Assembly (NCBI GenBank): GCA_031772625.1
Contig: CM062815.1
Location: 916,452,979 to 916,516,978 of the forward strand
Length of the DNA stretch: 64,000 nt
Source: Pinus tabuliformis
Taxonomy: Eukaryota > Streptophyta > Pinopsida > Pinales > Pinaceae
Direction: 5' to 3'
Under the pieces are notes generated by a model. It was not told the origin of the DNA and did not search any database. It worked only from the letters and a program-made list of their open reading frames with translations. Both the position numbers and the translations under genes were made by a program. Every line of letters starts with the position of its first letter. The stretch's first letter is position 1. Of the stretch, positions 43,674-56,107 are shown piece by piece.

Positions 43674-45330
43674 TCAAGAAGAGAGGGTTGGAATCCAACT
43701 CCTACTTAATTTCCAACCATCATCCCTATTTGGATTGATTTCATGCTTCTCAATCTCAATAGCCTCTCTTACCTTCCTATGGTGGATGTGATCAACCCTC
43801 GTAATGAATCTGGAATCGTCAATGCAGACATGGTGCTTGGATTTTTTTGCATGTTCAACTAGAGTTGATGAATAGGAACAGTTGTGCCTAATGTTTATTG
43901 CATGCTCTTGGATTCTCTGGTTAATGGAGCAACCAATGTCTCCAATGTAGGGAATGCCACTGGAACAAGGGATCGAGTAGACCCCTTTCATGTCTTTAGG
44001 GTCTACAGGGTCCTTAATAGATCTAAGATAATTTCTAATGGTATTAAGGGGTTTGAACAAAGAAAAAAACCTATTCTTTTTAAGAATATGGGAAATATTT
44101 TCAATGGTCCCTTAGATAAATGGAAGCTACACTTTAGAGATATGATCATCACGAGCAGGCTGCACCCTAGATTCTTTACGGACTCTTTGAAAAGCCTTTT
44201 GGCCTTCAGTTCCGTTATAGCCATTATTTCAAAAGCTTTTAGAAGATGGTATTTTTCCTCCTTAAGGTGATTCTCATCATAGATTCTCAAAGCACGGGTG
44301 GCAGGGGTGCTAGGGACTTGAAATTTTTGCATCGGAAAATGATGAGAATTGGCATGAAGATATTGATCCATGTGAGTTTTTTCATGAAAAGATTGATGAG
44401 AAATAGGAAAATCATTCATTCTATAAATAAGGATGTCAATGAAAGGAAGACACTCATTTCCCTCAACCTCCATTTTGAATTTGAGGGATTCTGATTGAGA
44501 ATTAAGATAGTTAAGAAAAAAATCCAATTTCTTGCGGCCATGGGGCCAAATGACGCAAGTATCATCAACAATCCTCTTCCATATTTTAGGGAAAAATTGA
44601 GCAAAGGCTAATGACTTAGTCTCAAAATATTCCATGAATAAGTTAGTAGCTATTGGGGAAAGAAGAGAACCATTTGCTACCCCACAAGTTTGTTAATAGA
44701 ATTTTCCTTGGAAACTTAAAAAAGTAGAGATGAGACATAGGCTAACCAATTTGGCAGTGTCATTGTTAGTGATATGATTTATGACATCAATGGCCTCTTG
44801 AATAGGGATTTTGGTATAAAGGGAAACAACATCGAAGATTACTTAGAAATCCCATGGGTGTAGCGTAATATCTTTCCATTCTTTAACGAAGGAAGCATAG
44901 TCCTTAATGAAGGAATGAGTGTGAAGAAAAAGAGGTTTGAGCCTTTGAGCCAAGTATTTTGCGAGAATATAAGTAGGCCCACCTATTGAATTAACAATAG
45001 GTCTCAAAGAGACCCCACTTTTATGAATCTTTAGGAGGCCATAAATTCTAGGGGTGAGGGAATTCCTTTCAATAAGATTTTACAGAGAGATTTAAGGGAA
45101 TTAATCAATTTAATGGTGGTCATTACTTCTTTAGTAACTATTTTAATTAGATTCTTATCAAATTTGATGTAAATAAAACTATTGTAAAGATGGCCTACCA
45201 TTTTGTTAACATTGTCAGATTTATCTAGAATGACGATGACTCCACCTTTGTCAGATGTATGCATGACAATGTCGAGGTTATCCTTTAAGGCTTTAAGGGA
45301 AAGAAATTAATTTTTGCTAATGTTTTTTTG
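43674..45330 (-). pseudogene. Penelope-like retroelement: RT plus GIY-YIG endonuclease
   Basis: Read on -: HTSDKGGVIVILDKSDNV (45220-45260), then PRIYGLLKIHKSGVSLRPIV after a frame break, then FDVVSLYTKIPIQEAI, GVANGSLLSPIATNLF and the catalytic RIVDDTCVIWPHG (VDD kept) at 44003-44635, followed by LPFIDILIYR. The tail at 43674-44060 has the endonuclease: GVYSIPCSSGIPYIG (GIY and YIG motifs), INQRIQEH, and EAIEIEKH with the catalytic Glu. Stops near 44843 and 44693 and at least two frameshifts. RT joined to GIY-YIG is diagnostic of Penelope-like elements. In plants these are known from conifers (Dryad). It would act in the nucleus by target-primed reverse transcription. Inactive. Confidence 0.88.
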
Positions 45331-45344
45331 GGAGGCTTATGCTT

Positions 45345-46545
45345 CCTAAGAACAATAGAAAAATCTTACCTATTAACCCATGGGATTCGTTAGTAAGCTT
45401 TGACATTGTTTTACTTTATACCAAAATCCCTATTGAAGAGGCTATCACTAACAATGACACAGCCAAATTGGTTGGCTTCCGCCTGACCTATACTTTCTCC
45501 AGTTTCCAAGGCAAATTCTATGAATATACCTGTGGGGTAGTGATGGGTTCTCCTCTTTCCCCTATAGTTTCTGACTTATTCATAAAATATTTCAAGACTA
45601 AGGCCTTAACCTCTTCTCAATTTCACCCTAAACAATGGAAGACATTTTTTTGATGATACTTGCATCATTTGGCCCCATGGTCACGATAAATTAAATTTGT
45701 TTCTTAACCATCTTAATTCCCAATCAAACTCCAATAAATTCATGATGGAGGCTGAGGTGAACGTGTGTCTTCCTTTCCTTGACACCCTTCTCTCTAGAAT
45801 GATTGATGGTTCTATTTCTCACCAAGTGTTTCACAAAAAAAATCACGCAGAATAATATCTTCATGCCAATTCTCATTATTTTATGGCGCAAAAATTTGGG
45901 GGCCTTAGAACTCTTGTCACCCATGCTTTGAGAATTTATGATGAGAATCACCTTGAGGAGTAAAATTTTCATCTTATAAAAGTTTTTGAAAATAATGGCT
46001 ATAGCAGAACTCAAGGCCTCAAGGCTTTTCAAAGAGCCATTAAAGAATCAAGGGTTAAGCGTACTCATGATGATCATATCTCTAAGGTATAGCTTCTATT
46101 TATCCAAGGGACCACTGACATGATTGCCCATATTCTTAAAAATAATATAGTTTTTGCTTTGTCCAAACACCTTAATACTGCTATATATTCTCTTAGATTT
46201 GTTAAGGACACTGTAGACCCTAAAGATATGAAAGGGGTCTACTCGACCCCTTGTTCCTGTGGGATTCCCTAGATTGGATAAATTGGTCACTCCATTAACC
46301 AAAGAATCCAAGAGAATGCAACAAACATTAGGCACAATCATTCATGCTCATCAAATCTAGTTGAACATGTGGAAAAATCCAAGCATCATGTCTGCATTGA
46401 GGATTTCAGAGTCATTTTGAGGGTTGATCACTTCCACCATAGGAAGCTAAGAGAGACTATTGAGATTGAGAAGCATGAAATCAATCTCAATAGGGATGAT
46501 GGTTGGAAATTAAGTAGGAGTTGGATTTTGGCCCTCTCTTCTTGA
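45345..46545 (+). pseudogene. Second Penelope-like copy, opposite orientation
   Basis: 45339-45653 encodes SFDIVLLYTKIPIEEAI and the intact palm block GVVMGSPLSPIVSDLF. A frameshift occurs just before the catalytic VDD, which continues as DDTCIIWPHGHDKLN near 45650-45690. Downstream, in broken frames: CLPFLDTLLSRM, IYDENHLEE, and the endonuclease GVYSTPCSCGIP, with stops where YIG and the following turn should be, then INQRIQENA and ETIEIEKHEINLNRDDGWKL, ending near 46545. Relative to the other copy it lacks the first ~160 codons and has a six-residue deletion after PIEEAI. It lies head-to-head with the - strand copy. Confidence 0.85.
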
Positions 46546-46589
46546 TTTCCCCTCGTCAGGCTGCCCTCCCTATTTTATTTTTTATTTTT

Positions 46590-47052
46590 TATTTTTTATT
46601 TTTCTCCGTAAATGCTAATTCTATTAAAGAAAAATAAAAATATATACAAAGAGGTTAGAACCTCAGAGGAGGTCGCGGCCATTCCTCTACCAAAAACTCA
46701 GAGACCTTACAGTTCAGGCTTAATGTCGAATTTACAAAACATACTACAAAATTTTTGGTTTGGGCCCTGACATACTGAAAAAGATTGCCCAGACTGAGTT
46801 CTTCATGCCCTACATTGACCACAAAAACTGAGAAGCAACTATCATAGCCATTTCTATAACAAAAAACAGAGACTGGAATGACATTGGCCACCCTCTGTAG
46901 CCAGAGTATGGACCAGACAGAGACATCTATCCTCAGAATTGACGACACATACCCAAAATTGCTTAGACCACCCGACAGAGAGGAAACAGTTCTAATCTGC
47001 ATGCTTTGATGAATCCGGCATTTCCTCTTCCGCCTGGTTGGAAGAAGCGACT
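46590..47052 (-). mobile_element. 5'-truncated LINE tail inserted in the right arm
   Basis: About 460 bp absent from the other arm. On - it ends GAGGTTCTAACCTCTTTG, TATATATTTTTATTTTTC, then an A-rich tail (the ATTTTTT-rich run at 46573-46600), the style of a plant L1 3' end. Target-like sequence is duplicated: CTATTTTATTTTTTATT left (46572-46588) and CTATTTTCTATTTTTTATT right (47052-47070). The 115-residue frame at 46655-47002 is probably the last coding piece of ORF2 or untranslated sequence; no domain recognised. Confidence 0.65.
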
Positions 47053-47335
47053 ATTTTCTATTTTTTATTATTGATTGAAGATTATATAATTTTTTAACAC
47101 AATTTTGATTAATTGTTTTATTTTATTTTAATTCAAGTTTGATATAAATAGCTTGCTTCTTTCAATTAATTTTCTTATGCTAAATACTTAAATTCTTAAT
47201 ATAATTTTTTATTTTTTAATTTATTAATAAAAATATTAATAAATATTTTAATATTTTCTACACAGTTTAACCCCTTATAATATTATTGACTTTATTTTAT
47301 TGATTCTTATAATATTATAAATGAATTTAAATTTA

Positions 47336-47363
47336 TTATATATATATATATATATATATATAG
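47336..47363. repeat. TA dinucleotide microsatellite (right arm)
   Basis: About 14 TA units at the position corresponding to 43300-43353 in the left arm. Confidence 0.9.
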
Positions 47364-48894
47364 GCTAATTTCCAACTGCTAGTTTATAACTAAATATTAT
47401 TTTAATTAATTCAATAACTAATTCTTAATGGCTAACTATGGATGATGATGCATTTTTGCTATTTATTCTTTAGGATTGATTGTCTAAACTTAGACCAAAT
47501 CCTAATGATGTGATTAATCTAAAAAACATTCTCATTTAAAATGTACTTGTTAAAATCATCAAATCACTTCATAATCACAATCACAATCACGGTCGAGGTC
47601 AACACAATGTTCACTGCATGTGGAGCTCTATCCTTAACCATCAAAGGTATTTAATCATAAGCCAAAAAGAATTTTACCATCTACAGAATATGTCTACATC
47701 TTATTTCATTCCTATTCTTTGTTCTAAAATACATTTGGCCTTCATTATTGTAGTTTTAGTTTCCAGGTATGAACATTTTTAGAGTTTCATAGTTACCTCT
47801 TCTTATCAGCCTAAATTTTCAATATTGGAGTTTTGATAAATTGATAATATGCTCTATGATTGTTGTATTGGAGCAAAACTTTCAAACCTGTTAAAAACAA
47901 AAGAATCCCAAGTTAACAAGGAAGTCTGGTGCTTAGGAAATTTGAAAAAATGCTAAAATACCATGTATTATGTATTAATTGGAAAGAGGAGGAATGGAAG
48001 GAAATAAGTAAAGACAGGAAACTTGGCCTTTTTATCTCCAAATGTTGATCTCCTGTTGACAAAGTTTGTATGTTATATTTTATGTTTTAACCTGGTATAT
48101 GTTGGTTACAGCGAAGCTCTATTAACCAAAACGTTTAAAATAAATTTAGGATTTTTCCATTAAGCAAGGATTGTAAAGAGGTCAAACCACACATAGATAA
48201 TTTTATAGATCAACAAATGGAAATCTTGATTTAACAATGAGGCCTAGAATATTTGACAAAGGTAAGAATAATACTTACCTGTGGAAAATCCTTAAAGAGC
48301 ACCTTTATCAACCATAAATAGTGTTTAAGATGGTAAATAATTTTCGCTAGCCGCAATTTGTATTTCTCAATCATATTTAAACTCATCAATTCATGAGGCG
48401 TTGTCTCCGGAGGCTTGCAATAGCTTATCTTTCTCTAGAGGGTAAGAGAAATGACTACACATACCTAGGGAATTTCATAGGAATAATTCTGCTAAGAAAC
48501 CGTTTGGAAGTGGGTTGATATCGTCGCAATTATGTTATGACAATGGTGGTGAAAATAAGCACATAATGTTTACAATTATGCATGGATTACAAGTTTGATA
48601 TAGATAGGAAATTAATCTAACTTTTTAATGTATTACGTAAGAAGGTAATTTCAAGTAATCAAATTTGTAGTTTTTTAGAAAACAATTGTATAATAATGGT
48701 ATAATTAATATTATGTTAATGAATACAATTTTTGTTATGTGGTTACATTTTCATTTCATTTTAGCATCTCAAATTATTTTAGAAGTCTATGTGGCATCAA
48801 TGTGGCATTGTTAATTAGATATGATCATCAAGTACTAGTATCACTCTAATTACATTTAACTAAAATGTCTTAATTAAACCCACGACAGGAACTT

Positions 48895-50520
48895 TAAATT
48901 GTGTGGATTGTTGAGTGATCATTCACTATAGGTGATGTTATGCCATCACCACCCAACCTTAGATAAAACTGCACCATTTCCTCCCCTGAACCAATAATAC
49001 TTAACTAGTCAATTTCCTAACGTGAGATCTTGTTTAAATCTAACTACTCCAACACATAATATTCCCCGAGGATTATTTCCTTGCTTTGTTAGGTGTTCAG
49101 ACACCTTCAGTGCACCTATCAATGTCATCGCCTTGTCGTGGATGATACATAATTCGCCACATTTCCAAATTGTTCCATCCTTCATTAAAAATTACTATGA
49201 AACCCCTTTGATCATTCACCCTATTGAATGACGCATCCTTGGTCCTCCTAGAATACATGGTAGTGTGCTATATTAACCATCTCACAATTTCCAATAGCAA
49301 GTAAATTACCAAGGCTACCAAAATGCATGGACTTGCCATGTTGACTAAGCAAAATTGCTCAAGCCTCCATTCACCATGTCATTGTAGCATGATATCTCAA
49401 GTGGGTTCCTTAAACTTTCTCCCACTTGAAATTTTTATGTCTTCATCACCCCATTGGATCCTTCGATGAAAGAGGTGTTGGTGTTGAATAGACACTTCCG
49501 CAATTCCACATTTGAACATGGATCTAGTGTCATTTTTTGCATTCCAAGGGATTTTACACCATTTCTCATCAAGCTAGACTAGTCATTATGCTTGAGCGTC
49601 TCATATTACTTAAGGAGCATAGTCATTACATAATATAAACAAGACCTTACTAGTTGGGAATGACTATAATTTTCTTATATCCCTTGGACTACACTTAATT
49701 GACATGTCCTAATCTAATCAAAGTTAGGCACCCTAAACTATGTAGAATGTTGGATGCTCTTTTCACCATAGGTGATGTTGGACCATTATTCCCATCATAT
49801 ATAATGTTGTACCATTACCTCCCATATTAAAACAATAATTTAGTCAATTGAACATAGCCCAAGTGGTTGGACCTTTGTGAACTTCCTTTGTATGAATCCA
49901 TTGGGAGCTACCTATGTAATGATTATCTTGACTATGTTAATTTTGTATCTCTTCCTTGATTCTTGGGAATAGCAAGAAGAGGGAACTAAAAATAAATAAG
50001 AACAAGAAGCTAACAATAATTTAATAATTGACTACGCAATGTCAGACCGCTTTTTCATCCATCTAACCCAACCATGATAGTCCATGGAGATCATGTCCTT
50101 GCATTGTTAGATTTTGACACACCTTCAATACACTCATCAATATCATTTCATTTTAATGGACTACACACAATCGATTACATTGCGAAATCACATTTTCTTC
50201 CACTAAAGTTTGTTGTGTAACCCCTTGTTAATCGTATGGCCTATTTTGCTAGACATCATTGGTCCTCCTAGCCTCCACAATACCACATAATTTTATTTGT
50301 CTCACAGTTGCAACCCCAGAGTTGACCACTAAAGCTACCAAAATACATGGATTCATCATGCACCTTAACAAATTTTTGTTGGTGCACCATGCACTAATCA
50401 AGCAAAATTTTAGGGATTTATACTTATCATGATGTGTAAATATCTTTGTAAAATTAGTAATTCTTAAACTTCCAACATAATATTTTTCTAAAATCATTTA
50501 AAATTTTGAGCTAGTCCTAA
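48895..50520 (+). repeat. Old, diverged direct duplication
   Basis: 48895-49440 and 49740-50520 share ordered blocks: ATAGGTGATGTT, TTAGTCAATT/CTAGTCAATT, TTGCTTTGTTAGGTGTTC against TTGCATTGTTAGATTTTG, CATTGGTCCTCCTAG/CCTTGGTCCTCCTAG, GCTACCAAAATACATGGA/GCTACCAAAATGCATGGA and AAGCAAAATT. Unit about 0.8 kb, identity low. Non-coding in all frames; origin unknown. Confidence 0.55.
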
Positions 50521-50655
50521 TGATGAACCACACTTGATTCGAAATGCATTAGCCAAAAATTTCTCTTATATGATTTCTATCGAAAGAATTTTTTTGCTGT
50601 TACATTTTTTTAAAAGTTGATAAAATGATTTTATTCTTAAAACTTAATTGATTTG

Positions 50656-50657
<2 letters not shown>

Positions 50658-50697
<40 letters not shown>
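50658..50697. repeat. TA dinucleotide microsatellite
   Basis: About 19 uninterrupted TA units in AT-rich sequence. Confidence 0.95.
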
Positions 50698-52093
50698 CAC
50701 TTAAAATTTTCTATACTATCTGTTAGACAACTAATCTTCACGGATTGAGTGAGTAAATTGTAAATACGTAAATAAAGGAAAATGAATATTTAGAATAGGA
50801 AGTGACCCTAGAATATAAATCCCAAAGGTCACCTCTTCATGTTATTTATCTTTGTTTACACTAATGCAAATAAATCAAGTTGGGAATTTATTTTCCTTGC
50901 CCTCACTTGGTATCATAACCAAATTTCTTCCCTACTTAGTAAACCCACTGCGATGTTTTTCATATGCTCAATTCTTTCCTATCCTTGCTGCACACCTCAT
51001 TCTTGATTGTTTCCTATCAATTTTTCCCTATATTTATCTCAGGCCTCAGTACTAACCATTTACTTTCAATAAACCTTGTCCTTTTTTCCCACTTCAGTCA
51101 TGATCGTTCCCTCTCAGTTCTTCTGACATAAATTATCTTCCTAGTTCACTCTCATCGCGCTTGAGTAATATCTCAACTACTATTGTGTTGCTTTATAGAA
51201 AATCGTGGGCAAACTTATATTCCAATTCCATTTCTAGACAAACTCATGTGGTTCTTCTCATTTAGACTCTATTTTCTCTCGTTCAAGCTGTCATTGCTTT
51301 TCTTTGCCTCATTCATTACCTACAAAAATATAGCCTCTGGAGGAGCTTGTTATTGTACCATCACACTCCTCAATTCCAACAAGGATACATAAAAGGGCAT
51401 GAAATTGTTTGGAATAGTGAAGGATTCAAGCCCGTAGTGAGACTCAGACAAGAGAACTATTCTCTCTTAGTAACATTTGAATCAAACTCTTGGACATTGC
51501 AGTGACTAGTCCAAACTGCCAAATTTGAACCGACGTGAGGACTGGTGTTAGGGATTTTCTTCCCCACTTGTAATTTTTCTACTAATTTTGTTGGAATTAT
51601 AATACAAAAGGGAAAATTTCTTCATCACCCTTTTTGAGACTTAAACATGAGGACTATTTTTCTCTTCGTAAGATTGGAACCAATCGCTTACAATGTTGAT
51701 ATGAAAAAGCATGATTCTATTGAGTTTGAAGGGAAAGGAAGTGTCTAGTGGTGAGTTTATAACATTCTTAGCCCTCTCATTGGGTAACACCACTTACACA
51801 AATTTCAACATTTCCAAACATAATCGAAAACATATGCATCATTTAAGCATAACAGTGCACAATGAAGCCATAATACCAAAAACCATGTAACAACACCACA
51901 AAATACATGCCAAGAGAATCCATGAAACATGCACATGTAGATTTCAAGAATGTATCTAATAACATTGTTAGTTAACTATGGACCTTGGGCATTCCTCTCA
52001 TTCATAGATTACACTACCCCAATTCTCAATAGTTGGTCACAGTTGAGCTAGGGAAATGACTCCACTTGGCATCAACCTCTTGAGCCAGGTATA

Positions 52094-52523
52094 TGTAGGT
52101 TTTAAACCCATACAGAAATTACGCGCATACGAATTCTAAAACATAGAAAAATAAACAATGCAAGAGCATAACACATAAAACACATATACACAGATATTTT
52201 CCCACTGGATCCCAAAACCGGGACTACCAACATGATTTTTCATTATGTTCCTTTCAATGTTATAATACATATTTATACATGCCAAAGCGTCCAATACCAT
52301 GGACCAAAACTCATCACATCCAATACCACGGACAGAAAAACCATCGCGTCCAAAAAACATGTGCAAAAATCATGAACAAAACCATAGGTGGGTCCACCCA
52401 ACCTAACATAGGATCCAAAATCAAAATTTTCCAGGGTGCTGCCCCGGACCCCATAAAGTGGGGTTACGGCTACCCCTCAAACCCCCTATTAGCTACATGG
52501 AAAGAATATAACACAACCCAACA
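52094..52523 (-). repeat. 3' LTR of copia B
   Basis: TG...CA, 430 bp, followed by the PPT-like TTCTCCCACTT. It matches the LTRs of A and C. It contains repeated ACCATGGACCGAAAA-like units (near 52290-52350) that vary in number between family copies. Confidence 0.85.
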
Positions 52524-52572
52524 TTCTCCCACTTGTTGTTGTTTTTCCACAAGGGGCCACAAGAGAGCTTAG

Positions 52573-54079
52573 TCATTTTTCCAGCCCTGAAACGCCCATT
52601 GTTTCTCTACACCAGGAGAACTTCTCAAAGCTCACAGATTTTGTCAATGCATCTGCAGTATTCTTCAAAGTGTCCACCTTTACTAGCAACACCTTTTTGT
52701 CTTCTATCATATCCCTCACAAAGTGATACTGAACATTAATGTGCTTAGTCTTTGAATGATATGCAGGGTTCTTTGCCAAGAAAATTGCACTTTGGCTGTC
52801 ACATTCTATCCTTATAGCTTCCTGTACTAACCCCATACTTGAACACAATCTCTGCAACCAAACTGCTTCCTTGCTTGCATGAGTGGCTACCATGTATTCT
52901 GTCTCTGTAGTTGATAATGCCACTACAGATTGTTTCTTACTCATCCAACTAACTGCACCTCCAAATATGTTAAACACATACCCACTTGTAGATCTTCTCT
53001 GACCCAGATCTCCAGCCAAGTCTACATCAACAAAGCCACGAATATCCAACACTTTGTCCAATCCTGGTCTTCCTTGGTAGCACAAACCATAATCACTATT
53101 GCCATGCAAATACTTGAAAACCCGCTTCACTGTTGTCCAATGCGCCTTTCCTGGTTTTGACATAAACCTGCTCAATACTCCCATTGCATGTGCAATGTTT
53201 GGTCTAGTATAGATCATTGCATACATCAGGCTACCGACTACACTTGCATATGGAACACGGGACATATCCTCTTCCTCTTCTTGTGTCTTGGGACACTATT
53301 CAGTAGATAACTTTACACCTATATAAATAGGAACCTTCATCGTTTTACTATCCTGCATATTAAACCTCTGCAATATTGTCTCGACATACTTCCTCTGGTT
53401 TAACCAGAGCTTCCTCTTTTCCCGATCTCTTTTAATTTCCATGCCCAAAATATAGTTTGCAGCACCAAGATCTTTCATGTCGAATTTGGAGGACAATTGG
53501 GTCTTCAAATCCTAGATAATTTCTTTGTCATTTCCAACCAGCAACATATCATCCACATACAAGACCAGATGAATAACAAGGTCACCAATTAATTTAAAAT
53601 ACAGACAATGATCTGCTTTGCTTCTGGTGAAGCTAAGTCCCCGTATAAATGTATCAAATTTCTGATACCACATCCTTGGTGACTGTTTTAATCCATACAG
53701 AGACTTCTTTAACTTGCATACCAGTTCTTTCTTACCCTTCACTACAAAGCCTTCAGGTTGTTTCATGTAGATCTCCTCTTCCAGATCCACGTGAAGAAAT
53801 GTTGTCTTCACTTCCATCTGTTCTACCTAAAAATCAAAAGCAGCAACAACATCTAATAAAAATTATCTTGGCAACAGGGGAAAAAATATCACCAAAATCA
53901 ATTCCCGGCACTTGGGAATAACCTTTTGCTACCAACCGAGCTTTGTATTTCTCCACTTTTCCTTCTGCATTTGTCTTCTTTTTGAACACCCATTTGCTGC
54001 CAATGGGTTTCCTTCCAGCCGGCAACTCCACCAGATACAAAGCCTCGTTTTTGTGCAAAGATGCCATTTCATCAACCAT
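52573..54079 (-). pseudogene. Copia B reverse transcriptase and RNase H
   Basis: RT: 53834-54079 (GSKWVFKKKTNAEGKVEKYK, RLVAKGYSQVPGIDF), 53512-53817 (ELVCKLKKSLYGLKQSPRMW, catalytic YVDDMLLVGND) and 53296-53508 (FDMKDLGAANYILGMEI). RNase H: 52573-53265 (ASVVGSLMYAMIYTRPNIAH, FVDVDLAGDLGQRRSTSGY, ALSTTETEYM, AIFLAKNPAYHSKTKHI, HFVRDMIED, NTADALTK). The domains are almost complete. They are separated by three stops or frameshifts, which may be readable as recent decay. RT would copy element RNA in a cytoplasmic particle. Confidence 0.88.
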
Positions 54080-54212
54080 TGCCTCTTTCCAGAGTTTTCC
54101 ATCCCCTTGAATCCACCACTTCCTTCACATTTCTGGGATCATCATCAATAATAGATAAAGCAAAATTTGAATAGAAAGCAGATGGACTATACCTTTCTAG
54201 CTGCCTTCTTTC

Positions 54213-55076
54213 TCAAACTAATCTTCTTACACCTGGAGTTTGTGGCTCTTCAGCTTTTGATTCGTCCTCTACTCTAGAGTCGAATTCTTCCTCCTTTAGC
54301 TCAAACTCTATCTTCTCAGGTTCCTTTGGTTGGAATTCATGTTTAATAACATCTTTGACCTCTCTGAACACCACATCTCGGCTGTACACAACCTTCCTTG
54401 TAACTGGGTTCCAAAACTTATAACCCTTCAAACCATCCTTATACCCAATAAATATGCACTTTTCAGATTTACTATCCAACTTGGTTCATTTCTCCTTTGG
54501 AACATGTACATATGCATCACATCTAAATACCCTTAGATGTGAAAGAGAGGGTTTCTTACCAGTCCATACCTCTTGTGGAATCTTATCCTCCAACGTTGAT
54601 GAAGGTGACCTGTTGACCAGGTAACATGTAGTATCCACTGCCTTTGCCCAAAATTCCTGTCCTAACCTGGCACCACTGGGCATGCTTGTTGCCCTTTCCA
54701 TCAACATCTTATTCATTCTTTCTAGAACTCCATTTTGCTTAGGTGTATATGGAGTAGTCTTCTGTCGTGCTATACCACACTTCTTACAAAATTCTTCAAA
54801 TTCCTTACTGCAAAACTCTCCACCATTATTTGTCCTTAGCACCTTTATCTTCTTCTCTGTCAGGTTTTCCACCAGAGCCTTGAATTCTTTAAACTTGTCA
54901 AAGACTTCAGATTTATTCTTAAGGAAATATATCCATGTATTCCTTGAGAAGTCATCTATAAATGATACATAGTACACAAACTTACCCAGTGATGGAACCT
55001 TCACAGGTCCAAACACATCACTGTGCACGAGCTCTAATATCTGTTTCACCCTCTTACCTCCAGAGGGGAAACTCAC
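54213..55076 (-). pseudogene. Copia B integrase
   Basis: 54486-55076 (196 codons) spans most of the integrase: LELVHSDVFGPVKVPSLGKF with the first catalytic Asp, SFIDDFSRNTWIYFLKNKSE, VLRTNNGGEFCSKEFEEFC where the second catalytic Asp reads Asn, and KQNGVLERMNKMLME with the Glu. It ends LRVFRCDAYVHVPKEK. After a stop, 54213-54479 continues DSKSEKCIFIGYKDGLKGYK and the acidic linker toward RT. Loss of the second Asp means it is catalytically dead even where open. Confidence 0.87.
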
Positions 55077-55169
55077 CCGATTCTACTTCCCATATACACA
55101 ATTTTCACATAAATCAAAATCCATAGAGTTATTACTCATACCTTCTACCATACCTTTACCATGAAGTAT

Positions 55170-55811
55170 TCAAAGGCCCTTCTCTCCAATATTTCCAAGC
55201 CTTTGATGCCACAACATGGTCCTCTCTCCAAAGACGACTAGATTTTCTACTCCACTTTTAGGAACCATAGAACTATTGCATCCATCAACAATAGTGCTAC
55301 CTTGTAGCTTGTACAGAGTTCTAGTCCAAACTCCCCGCATCAATACCAGTGCTCCCCGAACCATCTTGTAAGTATCCTTCTCGAACATTGTTTTTACACC
55401 TGCATCATCCATGTTGCTTACAGAAATCAGATTTATGGCCAATGCAGGAATACGTAGAACACCCAGAAGTGTTCTAACCCTTCCACCTTGCAACTTCAAC
55501 TTTACTTTTCCGCGACCAATGTTTCTAGCCTTCCTGTCATCCCCCAAGAAGACATCACCACCATCATATTTCTCATACTCGTAGAACCACTCTCTATAGG
55601 GAGTGAAGTGAAAGGATGCACCTGAGTCAATCAACCATGCCTCATGATCTACATGTATACTTGAAGAAGCCAAGTACACATCCCCACCTTCATCTGAGAT
55701 GGTTTTTGCCTCTATAGAAGGAGCATCATTAGATCCCTTTCCTTTATCAGGAGCTTTAGATTTACAGTTCCTTTTGAAGTTCCCTTCCTTTCCACATTTC
55801 CAACACACCAC
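55170..55811 (-). pseudogene. Copia B zinc knuckle and protease
   Basis: A 213-codon frame. Zinc knuckle CWKCGKEGNFKRNCKSKA (His replaced by Asn at the third ligand region), a short linker, then the protease start AWLIDSGASFHFTPYREWF with the catalytic DSGA, LGDDRKARNIGRGKVKL and the pre-integrase block TMLWHQRLGNIGEKGL at the end. The frame stops there; the next frame (integrase) starts at 55076. Part of the single gag-pol polyprotein typical of copia. Confidence 0.88.
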
Positions 55812-56107
55812 CTTTACGGTTTTCCTGGAGATTTAGATCTCCCTCTAGATTTAGATCTCCCACTTGATGACTTATTTTTGTTTCTGTTCTGGGACTGTCC
55901 TTGTATAGACAAGGCATCACCATTTTGGCTCTCCATATTTTTCTATCTCATCTCCTCCATCAGCAAATATGAGAATATTTCATCAAAATGCAAGGCAGTT
56001 GCATTGCCACCTATTGCAATAACCAGACTATCCCACGAATCTGGTAGAGAACGCAACAAAATGATGCACTTATCTTCATCTGAAATTTTAATATCAACAA
56101 ATGCTAA

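Larger units (their letters stand above)
43085..47535. repeat. Long inverted repeat carrying two Penelope-like elements
   Basis: Left arm about 43085-44870 and right arm about 45375-47535 are diverged reverse complements, joined through about 0.5 kb present only on the left. Outer ends: GAGAATGCCTTTTAGATTAATCAC at left pairs with GTGATTAATCTAAAAAACATTCTC at right. Both arms share, from outside in, an AT-rich zone with a TA microsatellite, TA-rich non-coding sequence and the Penelope-like gene. The right arm also holds a LINE insertion. Identity is clearly lower than in the 3-kb arms of the Tat-like element, so this is older. Confidence 0.8.
47545..52093. other. 4.5 kb with no recognisable gene
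   Basis: AT-rich. Frames are short and lack known motifs. It contains an old direct duplication (48895-50520), a TA repeat and a small diverged duplication near 51420-51500 and 51640-51720 (GAGACT...ACTATT.TCTCTT). No RNA gene, LTR pair or transposase was found. Confidence 0.5.
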
